Source of the DNA: NBLH01 sp050296515
Lineage (GTDB): Bacteria; Bacteroidota; Bacteroidia; Bacteroidales; NBLH01
Direction of reading: 5' to 3'
Assembly: GCA_050296515.1 (NCBI GenBank)
Contig: JBNKRJ010000127.1
Location: 62,001 to 126,000, forward strand
DNA: 64,000 bases
Within the stretch, counting starts at the first letter, position 1. Each line of letters starts with the position of its first letter. Shown here in pieces: positions 57,550-64,000 of this stretch. A model generated the notes under the pieces. It searched no databases, was not told the origin of the DNA, and worked only from the letters and a program-made list of their open reading frames with translations. Position numbers and translations under genes: made by a program.

Positions 57550-58875
57550 TTAATCGTATTTTAGGTGCTGAAATTGTTCAATAAAACTCACTGCAAAGTC
57601 AAGTCTGTTAGAAAAATCTAAATTTTCAATATTAATATTAATTTGAGTGTGTCTTTTTTTTGAATGACTTAAAATGTGTTCTATTCTGTTTACAATATTT
57701 TCTTTATTAATTGTGTTTGTTTCAACATCATAAAAGCTGTGTTTAAACCCAAGATCATCAAAGAATTGCGGGTTGAAAACCCTCCAGAAAATCATTAAAA
57801 AATCATTTGCAATAGCTGGCATTCCATAGGAAAAACTTGAATAATAAACTGTGTACTTACAAATTTCTTTGACAATATCTAAATAATTATTTTCTACGTA
57901 TGATTTTGTTTTTTCCAGCTCGGAATTCATGAAACCTACTATTACATCTTGCTGAGTTGGGCTTACAACAGAAAAAGTAGCTTTTACTCTGTAAAATGAT
58001 TTAACAATTTCTTTATCCGGCTTATTTGCAAGTCGTTTATACTCATCAATCATTGCGGCTTCTTTCTCATTCAGGGTTCTGTCATCTTCTTTGTAGAACA
58101 AACTTTGTATAAATCTAATGTCGTCAAGCAAGGTGCCTTCAGGTGAGAGCAAGTGGTAGATTTTAAATGTAAGATTGAGAAGATAATAAGCCACCGCTCC
58201 TGTAAATTTATCAGAATTAAGCTCTTCTATTTTCTTCAAAGTTTCATTTATCCATTCTCTAAAATAATACAGCTTAACCTGCTTTTCTTGTTCATCTATT
58301 TCTTCAATGTGCTCTGTGTTAATTGCTTCCAGTTGAGGGAATTCTTCTACCAGTACATCGTCCCACATATCAGCTTCCGTGGAAATTTCTTTCAGGGCAT
58401 AATAAAAGCTTGAAGGTTGTGCATCTTCAATGGGCGAATAATATTTAATGGTGTAAACATCATTTTTTACTGCAAATTTGCTGAAATACAAATAGTAATT
58501 TTCGTTGAGCAGCTTACGCATAACCGCAGTGTTTTGTTCCTGGAACCTTGCTACTTCAGCCTCTGCTTGTACTTCCCGCTCGTTCAGCATGCCATGTACT
58601 ATTTTTGACCCCTGCACAAACGAAAAGTTAATTCTGCTGCCATTTCTTTCAAAAGTTACGTTTTCTGTTTTCTTGTCTTTCAGATAAGTGAAGAACTCAT
58701 AGAATGAATCTACGTATTTCTTGTCCTTAAAAAGGTTGACAGCCTTATCCCAACATTCGTATTGTTCCTTAGTTTTATTTCGGTCGGTGTATTTCCCGAA
58801 AAGTATGTCGGGCTCATCTATCAGAGAATGATCTTCTTTTTTCTTTTTTGATAAAAATCGGTCTAAAATACCCAT
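57550..58875 (-). CDS. YbjN-like domain protein, partner of the protease
   Basis: A 441-residue protein starting MGILDRFLSKKKKED, a short amphipathic/basic start like those of phage-shock or membrane-touching proteins. Residues ~75-185 match the YbjN-like pattern (RINFSFVQGSKIVHGMLNEREVQAEAEVARFQEQNTAVMRKLLNENYYLYFSKFAVKNDVYTIKYYSP, then SFYYALKEISTEADMWDDVLVEEFP). The rest (190-441) is helical without a recognised family. It is the first gene of a two-gene unit with the trypsin-like protein. A scaffold or substrate-recognition role is inference. Confidence 0.6.
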   Translation of the reverse strand: MGILDRFLSKKKKEDHSLIDEPDILFGKYTDRNKTKEQYECWDKAVNLFKDKKYVDSFYEFFTYLKDKKTENVTFERNGSRINFSFVQGSKIVHGMLNEREVQAEAEVARFQEQNTAVMRKLLNENYYLYFSKFAVKNDVYTIKYYSPIEDAQPSSFYYALKEISTEADMWDDVLVEEFPQLEAINTEHIEEIDEQEKQVKLYYFREWINETLKKIEELNSDKFTGAVAYYLLNLTFKIYHLLSPEGTLLDDIRFIQSLFYKEDDRTLNEKEAAMIDEYKRLANKPDKEIVKSFYRVKATFSVVSPTQQDVIVGFMNSELEKTKSYVENNYLDIVKEICKYTVYYSSFSYGMPAIANDFLMIFWRVFNPQFFDDLGFKHSFYDVETNTINKENIVNRIEHILSHSKKRHTQININIENLDFSNRLDFAVSFIEQFQHLKYD

Positions 58876-59094
58876 TGAGCTAATGTTATTATATAGGTTG
58901 CGATGATTTTGGAATAAAAATAGATATTTTTTTGGATTTAGAAAATATAGATTTGTTATATTGAGGCGGACAAATTTATGGTTTTTTTTGAATGATTAGG
59001 TTCATTTCTATTGTGATTGATTATTTTTGAAGGTCAATGCAAATTAAAATTTAGGTTTTAGCAAATCAGCCTCAAATTATTAAACCAAATACTA

Positions 59095-59874
59095 ATGAAT
59101 AAACACGACTGGAACCCGGAATTATATTTAAAATTTAATAAGGAACGCATTCAACCATCGATTGATTTGGTTTCGAGGATTAGCCATCAGCATTCGGAAA
59201 AAATTGTTGATTTGGGTTGCGGGCCGGGCAATAGTACCCAAATATTACATCAGCGATGGCCTAATGCAGAAATTGTTGGTGCTGATAATTCATCATCTAT
59301 GATTGAAAAAGCCAAAGAGGATTATCCTGAACAAAAATAGCTTCTGTTTGATGCAAATACTGATGAATTAGATGAAAAAGTGGATGTTTTGTTCTCAAAT
59401 GCAGTTATTCAGTGGTTGCCAAATCAAGATATTTTAATAAAAAGATTTTCGGAATGGCTGAATAAGAATGGAGTTTTAGCTGTTCAATTACCCTTATTTT
59501 TTGATATGCCTTTGGGCAAATCGATTGCAATGATTGGCCAACAACCGAAATGGGCAAGTGCGACACAAGGCGTGAAAGAATTATTTACAATCCATCATAA
59601 ATCATTTTATTACAATCATTTAGTAAAATACTTCAAGAATATAAATATCTGGATTACAGATTACTATCATGTCATGGATTCACATGAGGCAATTCTGGCA
59701 ATGATTCGAAGTACAGGTCTGAAACCATATCTTGAAAGGATTCCAGATGACAATGAAAAACACGAGTTTGAGAACCAGATTTTGGATAGTATCAGGAAGG
59801 ATTATCCACAGCAGGAAGATGGGAAAGTGCTTTTTCCTTTCAAACGATTGTTTTTTGTTGCGGAGAAAGAATAA
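59095..59874 (+). pseudogene. tam: Trans-aconitate-methyltransferase-like gene broken by a stop codon
   Basis: A 259-codon frame with a TAG at 59338-59340 (codon 82). Before the stop it shows motif I VDLGCGPGNSTQILHQRWP and the acidic GADNSSSMIEKAKEDYPEQ. After it, still in the same frame, come LFDANTDELDEKVDVLFSNAVIQWLPNQ and the remaining Tam-like sequence to the normal end. The family often has an aromatic residue near this site, and a TGG-to-TAG change would explain the stop. The two halves are otherwise intact, so the lesion looks recent. A sequencing error or readthrough cannot be excluded. Confidence 0.82.
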
Positions 59875-59878
59875 TTAA

Positions 59879-60814
59879 TTATAAACTATCTAATTTATTA
59901 ATATCTCCTTCATTCAAACCATATCTTTCTTCTTCCTCATTACCTAAAGGTTCAATGTGAATCAAAACATCGTATACTTTGGGAATGGTTTCTTTAATTT
60001 CATTTTCAACCTGCATAGCAATTTCGTGCGACTCTCTGACAGTCATATTGGCATCCACTTCAATATCCATTTCAACGATTAAAAGGTTACCCAATCGCCT
60101 GGTTCTTAGTCGGTGTGGGTTAAATGCATGATGCACTTTGCCTACAGCTTCAAAAATGCGTTTGTATACCTCCGGATCAGAATTCCCTTCCATTAGCTCT
60201 TCGTTGGTTTGTTTGAAAACTTCGTAGGAAACTTTTATTATCCAGGCACTTACAATTAGGGCGGTTATGCTGTCTAAAATTGGTAACTCAAGAAAAATGG
60301 TGAAAACTAAACCTGTTAAAACAGAGACAGAAATCAGTACATCGTTTTGCATGTTTCTTGCATTGGCAACAAGCATTAAACTATCTAATTTTTCGCCTCT
60401 CACTTTAAGGTATCGTGCCAACAAAAATTTACCAATTATTGAGAAAATAGTGACATAAATAGCTATTGTAGATGGTAATTCTGAAACCGTTTTAGAAAAT
60501 AGTTTTTCGATGGATGAAATAGCTAACTGGGCACCTGCAAAAAAAATCACAAATGAAAGGAATTTTGCCGCAATGGTATCAGCACGGCTGTAGCCGTAAG
60601 GATATTTTATGTTTGGAGGTTTGGAAATAATCCGCCCTGTAACAAGAGTAATAAGGGAGGTAATAATATCGCTTGCAGAGTCGATTCCATCAGCAAGTAC
60701 TGCCAAACTACCTGAAATTATACCCACTATGATTTTTAAAGCTGCCAGAAAGGTGTTCCCAATCACAGCAACCCAGGAAGCTTTAATTATTTTATGAATT
60801 CTTTTTTCGTCCAA
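59879..60814 (-). CDS. Cation diffusion facilitator transporter
   Basis: A 311-residue CDF exporter with six transmembrane segments. TM2 has GIDSASDIITS, giving the Asp-x3-Asp metal pair. TM5 has ARNMQNDVLISV, where the first ligand position (His153 in E. coli YiiP) is Asn and the second is Asp. The C-terminal metallochaperone-like domain has HHAFNPHRLRTRRLGNLLIVEMDIEVDANMTV. It exports divalent metal by proton exchange. The site Asp-Asp/Asn-Asp differs from the zinc type, so zinc is uncertain and iron, cobalt or manganese is possible. Convergent with the broken tam gene. Confidence 0.9.
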   Translation of the reverse strand: MDEKRIHKIIKASWVAVIGNTFLAALKIIVGIISGSLAVLADGIDSASDIITSLITLVTGRIISKPPNIKYPYGYSRADTIAAKFLSFVIFFAGAQLAISSIEKLFSKTVSELPSTIAIYVTIFSIIGKFLLARYLKVRGEKLDSLMLVANARNMQNDVLISVSVLTGLVFTIFLELPILDSITALIVSAWIIKVSYEVFKQTNEELMEGNSDPEVYKRIFEAVGKVHHAFNPHRLRTRRLGNLLIVEMDIEVDANMTVRESHEIAMQVENEIKETIPKVYDVLIHIEPLGNEEEERYGLNEGDINKLDSL

Positions 60815-60983
60815 TTGATCAGTTTTGTCTCCGCGAAAGTATTAATTTCTGCAATAAAAAAGTAGTATGTTTAAGAACATGCATGATGCATTTTTTGAAT
60901 GAGATTTATCATTTACTCACGTTAGCAATTGTTATACATTTGACATTTAGTAAATTTATATTCTAATATAGAGATAATTAGCT

Positions 60984-62489
60984 ATGAACGAAAGAGAAGT
61001 ATTATTAAATCCTAATAAGCTGGTTAGATATTTAAAAAAGCCGGCGAATGAGTTTACAAAACATGATATCATTCAATTTATTGATGAAAATAACATTGAA
61101 CTTTTAAATTTTAGATATGTTGGTGAAGATGGGAAACTAAAAATCCTGAATTTTGTAATTACCAGCAAAGATTATCTTGATTCAATTCTTTCAACTGGTG
61201 AAAGAGTAGACGGTTCAAGTTTGTTTTCATACATCGAAGCAGGTCGAAGTGATTTGTATGTAATTCCACGATTTAAAACCGCATTTGTTAATCCGTTTGC
61301 AGAGGTTCCAACATTGGATATTCTTTGCTCATTTTACACTTCTGATGGCCAGCCATTAGAAAGTGCACCAGAATATATCCTGCGAAAAGCCCACAACGAT
61401 TTTAAAGAAAAAACAGGGTATACATTTAAAGCAATGGGTGAGCTGGAATACTATATTTCAAGCGAAAGAGAAAAAATGTATCCTACTGAGGATCAGAAAG
61501 GTTATCATAGCTCATCTCCTTTTACTAATTGGGAAAGCCTTCGTGTTGAAGCAATGCAATTAATTGCCCAGTCTGGTGGTAAAATCAAGTATGGACATTC
61601 CGAAGTTGGTAATTTTAAAACCGATAATCTTGCCTATGAGCAGCACGAAATTGAATTTATGCCAGTTGATGCCGAAGATGCTGTGGATCAATTAATCCTG
61701 GCAAAATGGATACTTCGCATGTTAGGGCAAAAATACGGTGCACAAATCAGTTTTGCTCCTAAAATCACTGTTGGCAAAGCCGGAAGTGGACTTCATATTC
61801 ATTTGATGCTTGAAAAGGACGGTGAAAATAAAATGATTGAAAACTTTGAGTTAAGTGACGTAGCTAAAAAGACTATTGCAGGCTTATTGAATGCTGCACC
61901 AGCCTTAACTGCTTTTGGTAACACAATTCCAACTTCTTATCTCCGTTTGGTTCCTCATCAGGAAGCACCTACTATGGTTTGTTGGGGTGATACGAACCGC
62001 TCGGTTTTGGTACGTGTTCCACTAGGTTGGGTGGCTGAAACCAGCATGATTAAAGACGCTAATCCTCAGGAAATTGGTGAGATTCCATATATTCCGGGAA
62101 AACAAACTGTTGAATTCAGGGTGCCAGATGGTTCGGCCGATTTATACCACTTAATTGCGGGGATGATTGTAGCGGCCAGGGAAGGAATTCTAAATGAAGA
62201 GTCTTTAAAAGTTGCTGAAGAATTATATGTTAATGTGAATATTTTCCACGAAGAAAATAAGGATGTTTTGGAAAGATTGAAAAGTTTGCCTCAATCTTGT
62301 TGGGAATCAGCTGATTGCTTAGAGGAAAGTAGAGAATTGTTCGAAAAAGACAATGTTTTTCCTCAAGGCACAATTACCCGCATTATAAAAAAACTTAAAG
62401 CCCATGATGACAAAGATTTAAGTGAACGCTTATACGGTAAAAATGAGTTAATTAAAAAGCTGGTGGAGCAATTTATCCATTGCGCTTAA
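60984..62489 (+). CDS. glnA: Glutamine synthetase, type I family
   Basis: A 501-residue member of the type I glutamine synthetase family, which makes glutamine from glutamate, ammonia and ATP. Seen: N-terminal beta-grasp, VDGSSLFSYIEAGRSDLYVIP, FKAMGELEYYIS (metal-binding Glu), YGHSEVGNFKTDNLAYEQHEIEF, GSGLHIHLML (active-site His), LRLVPHQEAPTMVCWGDTNRSVLVRVP and KQTVEFRVPDGSADLYHL. The Tyr adenylylation loop (NLYDLPPEE) of enteric enzymes is not seen. It differs from the GSIII (GlnN) enzymes typical of Bacteroidetes, so it may not be the main assimilatory enzyme. Single gene. Confidence 0.9.
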   Translation: MNEREVLLNPNKLVRYLKKPANEFTKHDIIQFIDENNIELLNFRYVGEDGKLKILNFVITSKDYLDSILSTGERVDGSSLFSYIEAGRSDLYVIPRFKTAFVNPFAEVPTLDILCSFYTSDGQPLESAPEYILRKAHNDFKEKTGYTFKAMGELEYYISSEREKMYPTEDQKGYHSSSPFTNWESLRVEAMQLIAQSGGKIKYGHSEVGNFKTDNLAYEQHEIEFMPVDAEDAVDQLILAKWILRMLGQKYGAQISFAPKITVGKAGSGLHIHLMLEKDGENKMIENFELSDVAKKTIAGLLNAAPALTAFGNTIPTSYLRLVPHQEAPTMVCWGDTNRSVLVRVPLGWVAETSMIKDANPQEIGEIPYIPGKQTVEFRVPDGSADLYHLIAGMIVAAREGILNEESLKVAEELYVNVNIFHEENKDVLERLKSLPQSCWESADCLEESRELFEKDNVFPQGTITRIIKKLKAHDDKDLSERLYGKNELIKKLVEQFIHCA

Positions 62490-62535
62490 ATAAAATAGTG
62501 GTTTTTCTTTAGATGATAGAATGGTTGTAATGACT

Positions 62536-62543
62536 TATCTTTG
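62536..62543 (+). promoter_or_regulatory. -7 box for cmk
   Basis: TATCTTTG fits TAnnTTTG, 28 bases before the chosen ATG at 62572. It lies inside the longer open frame, which supports the later start. Confidence 0.5.
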
Positions 62544-62571
62544 TCGGCAATTGTTCTATCATTTTTTTATT

Positions 62572-63270
62572 ATGACATTAAAAATTAAAGATATCATTAT
62601 TGCCTTTGATGGGCATTCTTCTTGTGGTAAAAGTACTGTAGCTAAGGCCGTTGCAAAAAAACTTGAGTATACTTATGTTGATAGTGGTGCCATGTACCGC
62701 ATGGTAACCTTATTGGCCATGCAAAATGGGCTGATTAATGGAAAAGAAATTGATGAAGATAAGTTACGGCAAATACTTAAGAACGTTGTAATTTCATTTA
62801 AGTATAACAAAGAAGGCAAGCAGGAAAGCTATCTGAACAATATTAACGTAGAATCTGAAATCAGAACCATTGAAGTTTCAGATAAAGTGAGCTATATTAG
62901 TGAATTAGCATTTGTTCGCGAAAGGCTTGTAGAGTTACAGCAAAAGATGGGAGAGGAAAAGCGAATTGTAATGGATGGTCGTGATATTGGAACAGTAGTT
63001 TTTCCAAACGCTGAGTTGAAAATTTTCATGACCGCAAGTTCCAATGTGAGAGCACAGCGTAGATATGATGAACTTATAGGCAAAGGACATGATGTTACTT
63101 TTGAAGAAGTGCTGGAAAATATTGAAAAGCGCGATTATATTGACCAGAACCGTGAACACAGCCCATTGAGAAAGGCTGAAGATGCAATAGTTTTAGACAA
63201 TAGTAATTTGACAAGGGAAGAACAACTCAACTGGGTATTAAAATTTATTGAAGAAGAGTTTAGTGCTTGA
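62572..63270 (+). CDS. cmk: Cytidylate kinase
   Basis: A 232-residue kinase that phosphorylates CMP and dCMP. It shows the P-loop IAFDGHSSCGKSTVAKAVAKKL, the CMP site YVDSGAMYRMVTLLAM, VMDGRDIGTVVFPNAELKIFMTASSNVRAQRRYDEL (lid and phosphate Args) and RDYIDQNREHSPLRKAEDAIVLDNSNLT. The start at 62572 begins MTLKIKDIIIAFDGH; the 17-residue extension to 62521 is not family-like. Convergent with the last gene, 12 bases away. Confidence 0.96.
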   Translation: MTLKIKDIIIAFDGHSSCGKSTVAKAVAKKLEYTYVDSGAMYRMVTLLAMQNGLINGKEIDEDKLRQILKNVVISFKYNKEGKQESYLNNINVESEIRTIEVSDKVSYISELAFVRERLVELQQKMGEEKRIVMDGRDIGTVVFPNAELKIFMTASSNVRAQRRYDELIGKGHDVTFEEVLENIEKRDYIDQNREHSPLRKAEDAIVLDNSNLTREEQLNWVLKFIEEEFSA

Positions 63271-63282
63271 AAATCATGTATT

Positions 63283-63996
63283 TTACACAAACTTGACAGG
63301 TTTTTCTTTTGAAAGATTTTTTAACCAAAGTTCAAATGAAAGCAGGTTGATAATTAGTCTTTCGATTGAAAAGCCCAATAATAATTTCTTTTTGTTTTCA
63401 ATATTTACCTTACTTTTTAAATAGTTTTTCAAGATTTCATTAAATGCATTCTTGTTAAAAAGAGGAGCAGAAACCATTTTGTCGTAATCAAGTGTATTAA
63501 GAAGAAATTGCTTGTGATAGTTTTTTAACCAAAAATGGTAATTTGCCAGATCGGGGTGTTTAAACAATTTAGTCTTAAAAAAACGATTAGTGATTTTGTT
63601 TGTGATTAACTTTGCATACTTCACCATTCTTCCAGAATTGTAGTAACTTAACTCGGAAAGGTATTTACTGTTTTTACTGATTATGTAATTGTGCATATCG
63701 GCATTTATCATGCATTTTAAATCGATGAAACTAAACTGTTTAAGCAAATCCTTATGAAAAAATGCTCCGAAAACTTTGAAATACTTTCCTGTAAAGCGTA
63801 GAGTATTTGTTGCGCTATTAGAACAATATGTTTTAAATAAAAAATGCCTGGTATAATCAGTTGTTTTTTTTGCAAGGCCGGTTTCATCCAAAACTTCAGT
63901 TACCGAGTTTAATATGAGATGGTTGAGGCTGTCTTTGTTGAAGTTTTTAAACAAATCGTTATAGAAATCAAGGAGATTCGTACGAAAAAAAAACAC
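63283..63996 (-). CDS. C-terminal part of an unidentified protein, cut by the window edge
   Basis: The last 237 residues of a protein whose start lies beyond the window. It is helical with many Phe/Tyr/Asn residues, and its last ~60 residues (NIENKKKLLLGFSIERLIINLLSFELWLKNL) resemble the C-terminal end of asparagine-synthase-like proteins. The match is weak and no catalytic motif is within view. Gene family left open. Confidence 0.45.
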   Translation of the reverse strand: MFFFRTNLLDFYNDLFKNFNKDSLNHLILNSVTEVLDETGLAKKTTDYTRHFLFKTYCSNSATNTLRFTGKYFKVFGAFFHKDLLKQFSFIDLKCMINADMHNYIISKNSKYLSELSYYNSGRMVKYAKLITNKITNRFFKTKLFKHPDLANYHFWLKNYHKQFLLNTLDYDKMVSAPLFNKNAFNEILKNYLKSKVNIENKKKLLLGFSIERLIINLLSFELWLKNLSKEKPVKFV

Positions 63997-64000
63997 GCTT

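Overview
This window comes from an AT-rich member of the Bacteroidota, probably of the order Bacteroidales or Marinilabiliales. The evidence is the gene content (fused HisB and HisIE, S9 and S8 secreted peptidases, AraC regulators with membrane domains, DUF3570/DUF4266, Bacteroidetes-style PEP carboxylase) and repeated promoter boxes of the Bacteroidetes type (TTTG at -33, TAnnTTTG at -7). The assignment is inference from gene families. No rRNA, tRNA, CRISPR array, prophage or transposase was seen. The first gene (PEP carboxylase) and the last gene are cut by the window edges.

Layout. 1-9 kb: PEP carboxylase, an FKBP isomerase, a methyltransferase, a DUF805 membrane protein, an alpha/beta hydrolase with an Asp nucleophile, then an operon of a fused indolepyruvate:ferredoxin oxidoreductase (IorAB) and a PLP aminotransferase. 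9-16 kb: three secreted proteins of unknown function and a large S9 peptidase. 16.5-23.5 kb: a triple-SPOR envelope protein with clpS, then an NfeD-FloA membrane-microdomain operon that also encodes a giant FloA paralogue with ten tandem 32-residue repeats. 24-31 kb: an operon of thioredoxin-like protein, ApbE, DUF4266 lipoprotein and DUF3570 protein; YbaB; two tandem CPBP-like membrane proteins with degenerate active sites; and a secreted protein with an ApbE-type flavinylation motif. 31-35 kb: a nitrosative-stress cluster (hybrid cluster protein, ferredoxin-like protein, Crp/Fnr regulator) with a visible operator. 35-43 kb: AraC regulators, transketolase, a subtilase and a beta-lactamase-fold hydrolase.

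43-51 kb is a complete histidine operon on the minus strand (hisG-D-C-B-H-A-F-IE). It is preceded by a clear attenuator: a 21-residue leader peptide with six His codons, a terminator hairpin, an antiterminator pairing and a -33/-7 promoter. 51-64 kb holds an outer-membrane barrel, a MetA predicted to use acetyl-CoA, an SF1 helicase, an S41 lipoprotein peptidase, a two-gene module combining a cytoplasmic trypsin-like protease with YbjN-like domains, a trans-aconitate-methyltransferase-like gene broken by one nonsense codon, a cation diffusion facilitator, a glutamine synthetase and cytidylate kinase.

The best candidates for undescribed biology are the repeat-expanded FloA paralogue and its operon, the protease/YbjN pair, the secreted two-domain protein carrying a flavinylation motif, and a palindromic intergenic element with twin hairpins present in two inverted copies. 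The his attenuator is the best-supported regulatory element.
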